NCBI RefSeq assembly: GCF_013001025.1
Contig: NZ_CP053021.1
Coordinates: forward strand, 3,810,001-3,874,000
DNA length: 64,000 nt
From: Sphingobium yanoikuyae
GTDB taxonomy: Bacteria; Pseudomonadota; Alphaproteobacteria; Sphingomonadales; Sphingomonadaceae
Direction of reading: 5' to 3'
Below the pieces are notes generated by a model. The model made no database searches. It worked only from the letters and a program-made list of their open reading frames with translations, and was not told the origin of the DNA. Position 1 is the stretch's first letter. Each line of letters opens with the position of its first letter. This document shows positions 35,035 to 45,692 of the stretch, piece after piece. A program made the position numbers and the translations under genes.

Positions 35035-35138
35035 TGCCGCTCTGGCTGAGTCGCCTTGGATGGTTTTTCGGCATTTGGGCTGCTAGCGTTTTCGCGTTGG
35101 CGCTTGTGGGCGGAATGCTCCGCTGGTGGCTACGCTAA
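35034..35138 (+). CDS. Small bd-oxidase accessory protein (DUF2474-like)
   Basis: 34 residues with a single membrane helix (LGWFFGIWAASVFALALVGG) and a basic tail (MLRWWLR). Its ATG overlaps the cioB stop. Tiny one-helix proteins (CydX in bd-I, DUF2474 in CIO operons) sit at exactly this position and are needed for or stabilise the oxidase. It ends the nine-gene sulfur/oxidase operon. Confidence 0.75.
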   Translation: MPLWLSRLGWFFGIWAASVFALALVGGMLRWWLR

Positions 35139-35170
35139 ATGGCCCCTCGCCATAGGTGAGAGGCCAACAC

Positions 35171-35394
35171 TCAAATTTCGGTATTTTGGGCGTCTTCTAC
35201 GTCGATCCCGAGATAGCTAACCATATTCTCGATCTTGCTATGGCCGAGCAGGATCTGGACAACCCGTAGATTGCCGGTCGCCCTGTATATGATCGATGCC
35301 TTCGCTCGGCGGAGTGAGCGGGTGCCGTATTCGCTCCGCATCAGGCCAACTCCTGTCAACCATTCATCTACAAGCCGAGCATAATGCCGAGGCC
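35171..35394 (-). pseudogene. C-terminal fragment of tyrosine recombinase (partial duplicate)
   Basis: Encodes TGVGLMRSEYGTRSLRR and the rest of the recombinase C-terminus up to NTEI, nearly identical to the gene at 35519-36151. It lacks four codons near the end (DVEDAQNTEI versus DVEDALALAENTEI) and has NMVSYLG for NTVRYLG. Homology stops around 35394, so the active-site arginine of the first box is missing. The stretch 35395-35518 shows no gene. Confidence 0.8.
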
Positions 35395-35518
35395 GTTCGT
35401 CGGGAGGTGCGGGAACGTCGGCTTGTAATCAGGGCTGCCGTTTAACATGTCACAGGCGAACGTCGGGAATGTCCCAGCGCCCGTGCCCGGCACGCCCTGG
35501 GCACGGGCGCCAGCAGAT

Positions 35519-36151
35519 TCAGATCTCCGTGTTTTCTGCAAGGGCAAGCGCGTCCTCTACGTCGATCCCTAGATAGCGCACCGTGTTCTCAATCTTGCTA
35601 TGGCCGAGCAGTATCTGAACGGCGCGAAGGTTGCCCGTCGCCCTGTAGATGATCGATGCCTTCGTTCGGCGAAGTGAGTGCGTGCCATACTCGCTCCGCA
35701 TCAAGCCGACACCTGTCACCCATTCGTCGACAAGCCGAGCATACTGCCGTGTGCTCAGGTGCCCATTGTGATCAACCCGGCTTGGGAAAACATAATCGTC
35801 CACTGTTCCGCCCCGGCGTTCGAGCCATGCCAGCAAGCTCGCTCGAGCATCTGGCAGCAGCTCAAATTGAACGGGCCGACCTGTTTTCTGCTGCATGACG
35901 ATTGCCCGCGTTCGGACCTGCCCGCCGCTTACAAGGTCGCCGATCTTGATCTGCACGAGGTCGCAGCCCCGAAGCTTGCTGTCGATCGCCAGATCGAACA
36001 GCGCCCGATCTCGTAGGCGGCGGCGCTGATTGAGGTAGAAACGGATTTCCCAAATCTGCTTCGGTTTCAGCGCCCGCTTGGCGCCCACGGTCCTTCCTGC
36101 ATTCCAAACCGGGCGCTTGGTGGCGATGAGTTCTGTTTCAGGCATCTCCAT
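35519..36151 (-). CDS. Short tyrosine recombinase (catalytic domain only)
   Basis: 210 residues with no core-binding domain. Catalytic Arg in AIDSKLRGCDLVQIK, then YGTHSLRRTKASIIYR (His-x-x-Arg) and LLGHSKIENTVRYLGID (histidine and tyrosine). This small recombinase type is widespread on proteobacterial plasmids and islands. Its role is unknown, perhaps resolution or trapping of DNA. Next to it lies a partial copy of its own 3' end. Confidence 0.88.
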   Translation of the reverse strand: MEMPETELIATKRPVWNAGRTVGAKRALKPKQIWEIRFYLNQRRRLRDRALFDLAIDSKLRGCDLVQIKIGDLVSGGQVRTRAIVMQQKTGRPVQFELLPDARASLLAWLERRGGTVDDYVFPSRVDHNGHLSTRQYARLVDEWVTGVGLMRSEYGTHSLRRTKASIIYRATGNLRAVQILLGHSKIENTVRYLGIDVEDALALAENTEI

Positions 36152-36340
36152 GATCGTTCTCCTTTGGCCACATTGGCCTTCTGCAGAACGCTTGCCGACG
36201 AGGATGCGCAGGACTTGCTATAGGGCTCGTGCCGACCAACTCAAGACATTTGGCGTCATTGATGTGACCGACAGCTTTTGCCAGGATCCGCCATGCCATG
36301 GCTGCTGCCAATATAAAGTCGCCGCCCACCATGCGGAGCT

Positions 36341-37144
36341 TTGCCATCTGAGCGACATACCCAGAACGGGAGCACTCTTTCCAGCATTCCTCTCGAGGAC
36401 ATTGCCTGGGCTGCGCATGCCGCGCGCCAGGCCATGGAGCGTGACCAGACGCCGCGGCTCTGGTTCCAGCTCTATTTCCAGGCTGATCGAGGGCATTCGC
36501 TTGAACTGGTGCGACGCGCCGAGGCTGCTGGCTATTGCGTCCTCATGGTAACGATCGATGCGGCCATGAAGCGATCCGAATTCGCACTGCCGGAAGGGGT
36601 CGAGGCCGCCAATCTCCGTGGAATGCCCCGCAGCGTCCAGAACAGCGCGGCTGCGGGCGGGCAGATCATCTTTGGAACGGCGCTGGCCGACGCCGCACCA
36701 ACCTGGGACGATATCGCGTGGCTGCGCAAGCAGACCAGTTTGCCGATCATATTGAAAGGCATCCTTTCTCCTGCTGACGCTCGCATGGCACTTGATCATG
36801 GCGTTGATGCCATTGTCGTGTCGAACCATGGCGGACGCGTCACCGACGGTCTCATCACGCCCATGAAAGCGCTTCCATCGATCGCGCGTACGATCGATGG
36901 AAAATGCCCGATCCTTCTCGACAGCGGTGTGCGTACCGGCACGGATGTCCTCAAGGCGATTAGCCTTGGTGCCAGCGCGGTCATGATTGGTAGGCCGCAA
37001 CTTCATGCCCTCGCGGTGGCAGGCATGGCCGGCGTTGCCCATATGCTTCACATGATACGGGCAGAGTTCGAACTCGCCATGGCGCAAGTCGGCGTGAAAT
37101 CGCTGGACGAACTTGGTCCTGCTTATGTCACCTCTTCAGACTGA
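36341..37144 (+). pseudogene. FMN-dependent alpha-hydroxy acid oxidase, N-terminally truncated
   Basis: About 265 residues equal to the C-terminal two-thirds of lactate/glycolate oxidase-type enzymes (normally about 380). Present are STLSSIPLEDIA, LWFQLYFQADR, VSNHGGR with the catalytic histidine, and LDSGVRTGTDVLKAISLGA, which binds the FMN phosphate. The first 100 or so residues are absent, an in-frame TAA lies just upstream, and only a TTG could start it. The gap 36152-36340 holds no recognisable remnant. Likely a relic of rearrangement by the neighbouring recombinase genes. Confidence 0.75.
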
Positions 37145-37199
37145 TGTGTGAGGCCGGACGAATGTCCGGCCGCATGTTCCTCTAGGCGCGACATATGCA

Positions 37200-37793
37200 C
37201 TATCCTCGGCGCTTCGAGGCCGGCGAGGCATAAACGCCGTAGCCCACCCTCTCGATCAAGCCACGCTTGGTCATCTTGCTGACGACCGAGCGAGACACGC
37301 CCATTCGGCCGAGATCGGCGATTGTTGCCGTGTCACGATCGCGCAAAACCGCAAAGACAACTGCCTGTTTGGGGGCGCCATATGTGCGATTTATGAGCCG
37401 GATCGAACGATCCTGTCGCTTCTTTGCCCGTTGTTCAGGAAGACCTGGGCACCGGGCGACATTACGAAAATCAAGTTTGCCGCCACGCCGGGTCAGGCCT
37501 GCTGCGCACGCGTCCAGCAATGCGTGCAGGTGCGCCGGCAGCCCGATGTCCATCGGCGGTATCTGGCGCTGGAATGCTGCTATGCCCCCAAGAAGCCGGA
37601 TCTCATCCTGGTTCACAAATGGGCTGGACAATGTCGCTATCACGAAGCCTCGCTCGGTGGCGTGTTCACCCAGTGCTGCGAATGCCCGGATAGCGGCCTC
37701 TCCGACTTTGGCACTGCTGCCACCACGCAGAAGGCAAATTGCCAGCCGCTCCTCCCTTGTGAAGCGCTTCAAAGGAAGGAAGCGGCTGGACAT
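37200..37793 (-). CDS. Hypothetical protein with C-terminal winged helix
   Basis: 197 residues, basic. The N-terminal half (FTREERLAICLLRGG ... EIRLLGGIAAFQR) is unrecognised. The C-terminal 60 residues (PKQAVVFAVLRD, GRMGVSRSVVSKMTKRGLIERV) form a likely winged helix-turn-helix of the MarR/AbiEi type. It starts two bases after the siderophore-receptor remnant ends, on the same strand. A DNA-binding role is inferred from the helix pattern. Confidence 0.6.
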   Translation of the reverse strand: MSSRFLPLKRFTREERLAICLLRGGSSAKVGEAAIRAFAALGEHATERGFVIATLSSPFVNQDEIRLLGGIAAFQRQIPPMDIGLPAHLHALLDACAAGLTRRGGKLDFRNVARCPGLPEQRAKKRQDRSIRLINRTYGAPKQAVVFAVLRDRDTATIADLGRMGVSRSVVSKMTKRGLIERVGYGVYASPASKRRG

Positions 37794-37795
37794 GG

Positions 37796-39030
37796 TCAGA
37801 ACTTCGCGCTGAGGCCGACCTTCACCGCAGTCGGTGAACCTGGCGTGATGTTGTTGTTGCTATGGGCATAGAGATAGTAACGCTTGCCAAGGATATTCTC
37901 GACATTCACCTGCAGGCTCAGCTCTGGCGCGATGTCGAAATAGACGGCGCCATCGAGCCGCGTATAGCCGGGCATCGCGACGAAATTGTCGGTCGAGGCG
38001 TAGCGCTTGCCCTGGTAGATCACGCCCAGCGCAGCGCCGAGCTGTTCGATCGGATCGAAGCGGGTCCAGAGCGAGGCGCTGTGCTTGGGCATGTTGGGCA
38101 GGATGTTCCCTGCCTGGACAGTGCCCGAGACATTGTCGAGGAAGGTGCCGTCGGAATAGGTGTAGGCGCCGACCATGCTGAGCTGCTTGGTAATGCTGCC
38201 CGCAGCACTGAGTTCGATGCCCTTGGTGCGCTGCCGTCCGATCGGCACCGTCGGCGAGGCCGCATTATTGGGATCGCTCAGCGCCAGAACATTGTCGCGA
38301 TCCAGTTGATAGATGGCGGCGGCAAGGTTGAACGTGGGGAGAATGTCCCACTTCGCACCGATTTCGTAGTTCTGGAACTTCTCCGGCGCCAGGCTGGCGT
38401 TGGAAAGCGAAAGGCCGGTCAACTGGTCGCCACCACGCGGCTGGTAGGTACGCGAGTATGCTCGAAGCTTCCGCCTTCCAGTCGGAAGGCACGATGAAGA
38501 TTCCAGTCCGCAACCTTGGTAACGCGATTGACCACGCCGCCTACGCCGCCCCGGCCGAAGATCATCGCGTTCGGTCCTTTGAAGATTTCCAGCTTCTCGA
38601 TGTTATAGAGGTCGCGATAGGTCTGGATATCGTCGCGCATGCCATCGACGAAGAAGTCGCCGGTGGTCGAATTGCCGCGGATCACCAGCGTTTCGCGATT
38701 ACCCTCGCCCTGGGCCGAGAAAACGCCCGGGACATAGCGTATGGCGTCACCGATGCTGTTGGCTGCCTGATCCTCGATCTGCTTGACCGACACCACATTG
38801 ACCGACTGGGGTACATCGATCAGCGGCGTATCCGTGCGCGTCGCGCTGATGCTGCGGCTGACCTTGTAGGAGCTTTCGGCTTCCCGATCATCGATCGCGG
38901 TGTCCGTGACCGTTACGGACCCGAGAACCTGCTCCTGGGCTATTGCGAGTGAGGGGGAGACCAGCGAAAGGAGGATGCCGGGCGCAGTCGACGCAAGCAG
39001 CGCCGATCGGAAAATCGCTGAATATTGCAA
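37796..39030 (-). pseudogene. TonB-dependent siderophore receptor with internal deletion
   Basis: The N-terminal part (39030 to about 38460) has a signal peptide ending SLAIAQ, a TonB-box region and an intact plug with IDVPQSVNVVS, LVIRGNS, IEKLEIFKGPNAMIFGRGG. The C-terminal part (about 38460 to 37796) contains LAPEKFQNYEIGAKWD and the last strands ending VGLSAKF. The two are in different frames, and roughly 280-320 residues of the barrel between them are missing. The original was a Fiu/catecholate-type receptor of about 700 residues. It cannot form a complete barrel. Confidence 0.87.
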
Positions 39031-39158
39031 GGTTAGATCCCCTTCATTTAATGCGAATAGTTATCATTCGCGAGGGGGGTTAGCGCTTCGGTCGGGACGT
39101 GCAACTGGCCCAGGGATAAGGTTGGGATGTTGTATATGCCCCCCAATGTTCCGGTAAC

Positions 39159-40487
39159 TTATCGCGCGAGACGAACCTCTACAGCAAAACCGGGCTTGTC
39201 CAGAACGGTCGCACAGCCCCCATGGATTTGCGCGACAGCAGAGACAAGGGCCAGGCCCAGACCATGTCCGTCGGTGGTGCGGCTGGCTTCGGTCCGCGTA
39301 AAACGGCTGAACAGTCGATCACGCTCGGTTGCCGGAACACCGGGACCATCATCGCAGACTTCAAGAATAACGAAAGCCTCGCTGGCAGTCAGATTGAGCG
39401 CGACCGTCGTGCCAGCCGGCGTATGCCGCAGCGCATTATCCAGCAGGTTGGTGATGAGTTGGGACAGCAATCGGGCATCGCCCCGGATGCGAAGCCCCAT
39501 ATGGATGGTCGAATGCAGCGCATGACCTGAAAGCTCGAAATCGGGCGCATAGGTTTCGACCACATCCTCGACCAGATCTCCAAGCGCCAGTTCCTGAAAA
39601 TCTCGCTTGAGCGTGCCCGCCTCGATTTCGGATATGCGAAGGATGGCCGAGAAGACCTCGAGCAGTTCATGGGATTCTGCTATTGCCGCCTCGATCGCGC
39701 GCGTGCGCTTGTCTCCGCTGAAGGCGAGTGCTTCATCCAGACGATTATTCAGGCGCGTCAGTGGCGTTCGAAGGTCATGCGCAACATCGCTCGACACCTG
39801 TCGAAGATTCTCGACCAGGGCAGCATTGCGGTCCAGCATATGATTGAGCGACTTGGCGACGCCGTCGAACTCGTTGTCAGATCCGTCCAGCGGCATGCGC
39901 TGGGTCAGGTCTCCTCCGATAATGGCCTGGGCCGCATCGTCGAATCGGCGCAATCGACTGCGCGTTACAGCGCCAACGGTCCAGGCGCCCCCGACAGCCA
40001 GAAGAAGCATGGCGGCAAATGAGGCCGAAAACAGCTTCAGGATCGTGATGTCCATCTCGTCAATCACCGTGCGATCTGCTGCCACCAGAAGGCGGCTGCC
40101 GTCGGGCAGATCGGTGATGAGTGCCTGGGCTATGGCGCCATCCTTCCCGTAGTGCAGTAATTCGAAATATCCTGCCTTTGCCGGAATTTGCGCATCCAGT
40201 GCGCCGGCCAGCCGTCGTCCTTGGGGATCGACCAGAATATATCCGAGGCTTGCCGTGCTGTGCCCGGCATCGCGCTGATGAATGAGTTCGGCCAGTGCCG
40301 GGGTTCCGCCAGCACCCGCCCGCTCCAGCAAGGCGCTCGTCTCGGTGGCGGTTCGATGGTCCAGTTGCACCTCCATCGCCTCATGGGTCAGCGCATAGGC
40401 CAAGAGCCCGATCACAAGCGTCGCCAGAACGAAGGCCAGGCTAACCAGTGCCGTAAGGCCAAAGGTCGTTTTCCATGGGCGGGGCAT
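39159..40487 (-). CDS. Sensor histidine kinase of second efflux operon
   Basis: 442 residues from MPRPWKTTFG; the open frame further upstream overlaps the regulator and is ignored. Two helices (about 12-33 and 150-172) frame a 110-residue periplasmic sensor. A HAMP segment is followed by His237 in DVAHDLRTPLTRL, the N box LITNLLDNALRHTP and the G boxes CDDGPGVP and DGHGLGLALV. Its start overlaps the regulator stop (TAATG). It is the fifth gene of the adaptor-permease-channel-regulator-kinase operon. Confidence 0.9.
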   Translation of the reverse strand: MPRPWKTTFGLTALVSLAFVLATLVIGLLAYALTHEAMEVQLDHRTATETSALLERAGAGGTPALAELIHQRDAGHSTASLGYILVDPQGRRLAGALDAQIPAKAGYFELLHYGKDGAIAQALITDLPDGSRLLVAADRTVIDEMDITILKLFSASFAAMLLLAVGGAWTVGAVTRSRLRRFDDAAQAIIGGDLTQRMPLDGSDNEFDGVAKSLNHMLDRNAALVENLRQVSSDVAHDLRTPLTRLNNRLDEALAFSGDKRTRAIEAAIAESHELLEVFSAILRISEIEAGTLKRDFQELALGDLVEDVVETYAPDFELSGHALHSTIHMGLRIRGDARLLSQLITNLLDNALRHTPAGTTVALNLTASEAFVILEVCDDGPGVPATERDRLFSRFTRTEASRTTDGHGLGLALVSAVAQIHGGCATVLDKPGFAVEVRLAR

Positions 40488-41161
40488 TAATTGCTCCTGA
40501 TCATGTAACCCGCGCCGCGAACCGTCTCGATCGCATCGACATCGAAGCCCGCATTCAGCTTCGAGCGAAGCCGACTGAGATGGGTCTCCACGATATTGGT
40601 CTTGGGCTCGAAGTCGAAGTCCCATACGCGTTCGAGCAGCATCGTTCGGGTAACCACGCGATGAGAATTGCGCATGAGTTCGGCGAGCAGCGAGAATTCC
40701 CGCGGTTGCAAAATGACCTTCTTTCCTCCGCGATGCACTGTGCGCCTGTGAAAGTCGATATCGATGTCGCCAACGGTCAGCCGGGACTGTTCGACTTGCG
40801 GTGCCTGCCGTCGACCAAGGGCATTCAAGCGGGCGAGGAGCTCGGAAAAGGCGAAGGGCTTGACCAGATAGTCGTCGGCGCCTGCCTCGAGCCCCTCTAC
40901 CCGATCCGCTATTCGACCAATTGCGGTCAACATGAGAACGGGCGTGAGGTCGCCGGTCGCGCGCAGCATCTTGAGCAGGGATAGACCGTCCAGTCCTGGC
41001 AGCATGCGATCAACGATGATCGCGTCATAATTGCTGTCCGTTGCCTGGAACAGTCCCTCTCGTCCTTCCTCCACAAGGGTCACGGCATGCCCCACTTCCT
41101 TGAGGCCTCGGCTGAGGAATTCGCGTGTTTCCCCATCGTCTTCGATAATCAGGATATGCAT
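40487..41161 (-). CDS. OmpR-family response regulator of second efflux operon
   Basis: 224 residues. Asp51 in IIVDRMLPGLDG is the phosphorylation site; KPFAFSELLARL holds the conserved lysine. The winged helix has LQPREFSLLAELMRNSHRVVTRTMLLERVW, of the CzcR/CusR type. It lies eight bases after the channel gene, so the operon encodes its own control, opposite in order to the first efflux operon where the regulator comes first. Confidence 0.92.
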   Translation of the reverse strand: MHILIIEDDGETREFLSRGLKEVGHAVTLVEEGREGLFQATDSNYDAIIVDRMLPGLDGLSLLKMLRATGDLTPVLMLTAIGRIADRVEGLEAGADDYLVKPFAFSELLARLNALGRRQAPQVEQSRLTVGDIDIDFHRRTVHRGGKKVILQPREFSLLAELMRNSHRVVTRTMLLERVWDFDFEPKTNIVETHLSRLRSKLNAGFDVDAIETVRGAGYMIRSN

Positions 41162-41169
41162 GCGTTCTT

Positions 41170-42576
41170 CTACTCCATCACCCTGACCGGATCGAGCGGC
41201 TCAGGTGCTCGCTGCCATCCACCGCCCAGCGCACGGAACAGGGAGATATAGGATTGTGCCAGCAGATGATCCGACTGTCCCTTTTGAAGAGCAGCCGTTG
41301 CAAGGGTTCGTTCGGCATCGATCACCAGCAATGGCGACGCGTCGCCAATCCTGGCCCGGGCACTGGTTCGACGGGCGTAAAGCCCTGCTGCCTCTCTTGC
41401 CCGATCAAGCGCCTGGTTCCGGATGGCTTCGCTTTGTAGGCCTGCAAGTCCGGTTTCGACTTCCCTGAGGGCGCGCAGAACGGCGTTGTCGAACGAAGCC
41501 AGCGCAGCGCGTTCGGCTGCCTGCGCCTGCGCGATCTTGGCGCGCGCCGGCGCCTGGTTGGGGAAGGACCAGGAAATTAGCGGTGAGGCACTGGCAGAAA
41601 AAGCGCCGGACAGAAGTCCCAATGCGCCGCCCAGCGTGATCCTGGGATAGAGTTCGGCCCGCGCGATGGTGATCTTGGCTGTTGCCGAAGCAAGCTTGCG
41701 CTCTGCTTCGCGAATATCGGGCCGACGTGCCAGCAGTGCAGCACCGTCGCCTATTGGCACTTCGCTGCTCGCTCTGGGCAGCAGCGTGCAATCAACCTTG
41801 GCCATCTGGGGGGTGGTAGGCGGCAAGCCCTGAAGCGTTGCGAGCCGGAATCTTGCGCTGGCGGCAGCGGCATCGAAAGCCGGGATCGTAGCTCTCGATG
41901 CTTCAAGCAGGCTGGCGGCTTGCGCGACCTCAAGGGGAGACACTTCCCCTGCCGACAATTGTTCGCGAACGGCCTTGAGATTGCGTTCCTGCGCATCGAC
42001 AATCTTGTAGGCCACCGCCCCATTCTGACGCGCCGCACATAGATCGATGTAAGCGAGCACGGTATCTGCCGCCACGGCCACGCGCACACCATCCAGCGCG
42101 GCCGCTTGCGCCTGCGCGTCAGCGCGGGCGGCCAGCGCTCCCGCACGCAGCCGACCGAACAGATCGATATCCCAGCTTATGGTTGCTGCGGCATCATAAT
42201 CACTGCTCGACACATTGGCTGCGCTTGGCTGCCCTGCAGGATTGTCGATCGCTGCGCTGCTTTCGAGGATCGGTTGCGGAAGTCGCGCTGCGTCCGCCTG
42301 CCGGGTCGCAGCGCGCGCTGCTTCGAGATTGGCAAAGGCTGCGCGAAGATCGGCATTAGCTGCGAGGCTCGCTTCAACAAGCGCATCGAGTTGGCTGTCA
42401 TTGAAAAGCTGCCACCAGTTTTCCGGCAAGGGTCGGTCGATCACATGTTCGCCACGCGAAAAGGGAGGCGGAGCCTGGGTAAGGCCCGATGCGGGTGGCG
42501 CGCCTTGCTGGGAGACACAGCCGCTTGCCAGGAGTCCAGCAGTCATCAGGCACGCGTGAAGGATGGCCGTTTTCAT
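41170..42576 (-). CDS. NodT-type outer-membrane efflux lipoprotein
   Basis: 468 residues. The lipoprotein signal ends LLASGC, then [31 protein letters not shown], diagnostic of the NodT/OprM class, with two TolC repeats (second with [17 protein letters not shown]). It forms the outer-membrane duct for the RND pump whose gene overlaps its start by four bases. It differs in class from the CzcC-like channel of the first efflux operon. Confidence 0.93.
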   Translation of the reverse strand: MKTAILHACLMTAGLLASGCVSQQGAPPASGLTQAPPPFSRGEHVIDRPLPENWWQLFNDSQLDALVEASLAANADLRAAFANLEAARAATRQADAARLPQPILESSAAIDNPAGQPSAANVSSSDYDAAATISWDIDLFGRLRAGALAARADAQAQAAALDGVRVAVAADTVLAYIDLCAARQNGAVAYKIVDAQERNLKAVREQLSAGEVSPLEVAQAASLLEASRATIPAFDAAAASARFRLATLQGLPPTTPQMAKVDCTLLPRASSEVPIGDGAALLARRPDIREAERKLASATAKITIARAELYPRITLGGALGLLSGAFSASASPLISWSFPNQAPARAKIAQAQAAERAALASFDNAVLRALREVETGLAGLQSEAIRNQALDRAREAAGLYARRTSARARIGDASPLLVIDAERTLATAALQKGQSDHLLAQSYISLFRALGGGWQRAPEPLDPVRVME

Positions 42577-45500
42577 ATTGCTGCTCCCTTCATGCGAGCA
42601 TCTTGGGGCGAGGGCTCGGCCGGCCCAGCCGCATCCTCGCCGTACCGAGCGTAGAGGGCAGGCATCAGGAAAAGATTGAGGAGCGTGGATGATACAAGTC
42701 CACCAAGAATGACGATCGCCATGGGATGTTCGATTTCATGGCCCGGCGCGTTCCCCGCCACGATCAGCGGCACAAGCGCAAGGCCCGCGCAGGCTGCAGT
42801 CATGAGGATGGGAACCAGCCGCTCTTCTGCTCCGCGCAGAACAAGCGATGGACCAAAAGCCTCTCCCTCATGAACACGCAAATGGTGATAATGCGACAGG
42901 AGCATGATGCCGTTGCGTGCCGCGATGCCGATGACGGTGACGAAGCCGACGAGTGATCCCAGCGACAAGAGGCTGCCGGTGAACGCCACCGCCACAACGC
43001 CACCGACCAGCGCGAAAGGAAGGCTGACCGCAACCAGCGCAGTGATCCGGTGAGAGCGGAACTCCATCCACACCAGCACCAATATCCCGACAAGACAGAA
43101 TAGGCCGGTCGTCCAAAGTCGCTGGCGCGACTCCTTGAGTGCTGCATATTCGCCAAGGACCTTGGCATGATAGCCTTGAGCAAAGCGGGTCCTGGCCACG
43201 ATGGACTCAACCGCCTGGGCGACTGTGCCCAGGTCCGCACCACTGACGTTGAGCGTCACATCGAGGCGTCGTTGACCATCCTCGCGCTTGATTTCATTGG
43301 GAGCAGGCACCACTGCCACGTCCGCCACATCGCGCAGGCGTACCGCACCGCCGTTGGGCGTCTGGATCATCAGATCAGCGAGGGCATGCATGTCGCCTCT
43401 GGTCGCTGCCTCTCCCCAGAGCGCCACGTCAAAGGCTTTCTGATCGCGGTAAATCTCGCCAAGCTTCTGTCCGGCAACGAGGGATTGTGCCTGGCGGCGC
43501 ACCTCGCCCGGCGTCAGGCCGAAGGTTGCCAGATCGCCGCTGCGGGGACGGATGCGGATCTGCGGGACCAGAACCTGCTGCTCGACCTTGAGGTCCGCTA
43601 CGCCTTCCACTCCGGCTACCTGTTGCTTGATCCGGTCCGCAGCAGCACGAAGCTCATTCTGATCGGGGCCAAAGATCCGCACCACAACCGTCGCGCTTGC
43701 ACCGGACAGAACTTCCTTGATCCGTTCGCGCAGATAGGTGAGCACATCCCGGAAGAGCCCAGGATAGCCTTCTATCACCTCCTTGATCCTGGCCACGCTG
43801 CCGTCATAGTCCGCCTTCTCGTCGAGACTTATCCACAACTCGGTGAAGTTCGGGCCGACCACCTCGTCGGCCGCTTCCGCCCGCCCGATATGTGCGCCGA
43901 AATTACGGACGCCCGGGATCGCACGAAGCTCCTTGGAAACCCGGATGGTGATCCGATCCATGGCTTCGATGGAGGCTCCGGGTTTTTCGAGCCAGTGCAT
44001 GAGGAAATCGGTTTCGCGGAATTCCGGCAGGAACTGATCCTTGAAAGTCGCATAGCCAACACCCGCCAGAAGCAGGCCCGCTCCGATCACGATCATAACC
44101 GCACGCGGTGCGGCAATGATACGAGGCAGCATTGCTCCATAACGCCCCTTGAGCGCTCGTACGAAACGCGTGTCACCTTCATGTTTGACCGGAGCATTGG
44201 GTAGCAGAAACAGGCAAAGGGCAGGGGTTACGACGAGCGCAACCAGCAGCGATGCTGCGATCGCCAGGACATAGGCAATGGCGAGCGGCTGGAAGAATGT
44301 GCCCGCGACCCCGCCCAGGAAGAAGATGGGGAGAAAGACCAACATCACGATCAGCGACGCGAAAACCACCGCAGAGCGCACCTCTAGCGACGCTGCCAGT
44401 ACGACTTCGAATGGCGTCCTGGGATTATCGGCCTCGCGGTTGAGGCGGAGCCGCCGGGCAATATTCTCGACGTCGATGATGGCATCGTCGACGACCTCTC
44501 CAAGCGCGATCACCAGACCGGCAATAACCATGGTATTGATGGTCGCCCCGCTCCAGAGCAGGACGAGCCCGGCACCGAGCAACGACAGGGGAATGGCGAC
44601 CAGACTGATAATCGCCTGCCGCCAGTCCCGGGTAAAAAGAAACAGAACGACCGCCACGAGGAAGCAACCAATCGCGAGTGCGCGGGTGAGATTGTCGATC
44701 GAGCGTTCGATGAAGGTCGCAGGTCGGAAGATGCTGCTGTCGACCTTGACGTCCTGCAAACCGGGCTTGAGCTCCTCCAGGGCAGCTTCGACCGAGCGCG
44801 TGAGTTCGAGAGTGTTGCCTGTCGGCTGCTTCTCTACGATGAGCATGATGCCTGGCCCATCATCAATGATCGCGTTCCCGATCGGCGCGGCATAGCTCTC
44901 GGTCACCCGGGCAACATCGCCTACGCGGATCGGTGCATCGCCGGTCAATTTGACGACAGTCCGAGCAAGGTCGTCGGCTGTTTGAACGGCGCTTGGCTGC
45001 TGCACCGCGAGGCGCTGATTGGCGTTGTCGACAAAGCCGCCGCCTCCCACCAGGACGGCATCACCGGTTGCCAGGCGCAGTTCGTTGAGAGTGACCCCAG
45101 CCGCACGTAGCTTGTCAGGGTCGACGAGAACCTGAAGCTGACGATCGCGCATGCCCCACATGGCGACATTGGCGACGCCAGGCACGGACATCAGCCTGGG
45201 TCGAATAGTCCAGCGAACCAGTTCGGACAGTTCCATCTGATCGAGCTTTTTCGAGGAAATGCCGATCTTCATGGCGCGGCTGGTCGACGAAAGCGGGGCC
45301 AGCATGATCGGAGGGCGTGCGGCAGCAGGCAGTCGAGCCTGTGCCTGGGTAACCCGCTCCTGCACCATCTGCCTTGCACGGAAGACATCCGCGCCGCGCT
45401 CCAGGAGAATGACCACGGACGAAAGACCCAGGACCGACTTGGACCTCAGCGTGGCTATACCAGGCACGCCATTCACCTGGGTTTCGATCGGAACGGTAAT

Positions 45501-45692
45501 GAGGCTTTCGACTTCCTCCGTCGAGAGCCCTGGCGCTTCGGTCTGAATCTCCACGATCGGCGGCGCAAATTCTGGAAAGACATCCAGCGGCACATCGGTC
45601 GATGCCCGCAGTCCGAGCACGACCAGGATAGCGGCAAGAACAAGAACGATGACGCGCTGCTGAAGTGCGCTGCGGACGAGCCAGGCGAGCAT
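42573..45692 (-). CDS. CzcA-family efflux RND permease with unusual helix-4 motif
   Basis: 1039 residues. It opens [27 protein letters not shown] and [24 protein letters not shown], as in the CzcA/CusA group. The helix-4 signature is [25 protein letters not shown], with the double aspartate and glutamate of a proton relay but different from both CzcA (DGAVVIVEN) and CusA (DAAIVMIEN). Its ion or molecule therefore cannot be assigned by motif. The ATG overlaps the adaptor stop region at 45692. Confidence 0.92.
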   Translation of the reverse strand: MLAWLVRSALQQRVIVLVLAAILVVLGLRASTDVPLDVFPEFAPPIVEIQTEAPGLSTEEVESLITVPIETQVNGVPGIATLRSKSVLGLSSVVILLERGADVFRARQMVQERVTQAQARLPAAARPPIMLAPLSSTSRAMKIGISSKKLDQMELSELVRWTIRPRLMSVPGVANVAMWGMRDRQLQVLVDPDKLRAAGVTLNELRLATGDAVLVGGGGFVDNANQRLAVQQPSAVQTADDLARTVVKLTGDAPIRVGDVARVTESYAAPIGNAIIDDGPGIMLIVEKQPTGNTLELTRSVEAALEELKPGLQDVKVDSSIFRPATFIERSIDNLTRALAIGCFLVAVVLFLFTRDWRQAIISLVAIPLSLLGAGLVLLWSGATINTMVIAGLVIALGEVVDDAIIDVENIARRLRLNREADNPRTPFEVVLAASLEVRSAVVFASLIVMLVFLPIFFLGGVAGTFFQPLAIAYVLAIAASLLVALVVTPALCLFLLPNAPVKHEGDTRFVRALKGRYGAMLPRIIAAPRAVMIVIGAGLLLAGVGYATFKDQFLPEFRETDFLMHWLEKPGASIEAMDRITIRVSKELRAIPGVRNFGAHIGRAEAADEVVGPNFTELWISLDEKADYDGSVARIKEVIEGYPGLFRDVLTYLRERIKEVLSGASATVVVRIFGPDQNELRAAADRIKQQVAGVEGVADLKVEQQVLVPQIRIRPRSGDLATFGLTPGEVRRQAQSLVAGQKLGEIYRDQKAFDVALWGEAATRGDMHALADLMIQTPNGGAVRLRDVADVAVVPAPNEIKREDGQRRLDVTLNVSGADLGTVAQAVESIVARTRFAQGYHAKVLGEYAALKESRQRLWTTGLFCLVGILVLVWMEFRSHRITALVAVSLPFALVGGVVAVAFTGSLLSLGSLVGFVTVIGIAARNGIMLLSHYHHLRVHEGEAFGPSLVLRGAEERLVPILMTAACAGLALVPLIVAGNAPGHEIEHPMAIVILGGLVSSTLLNLFLMPALYARYGEDAAGPAEPSPQDARMKGAAI

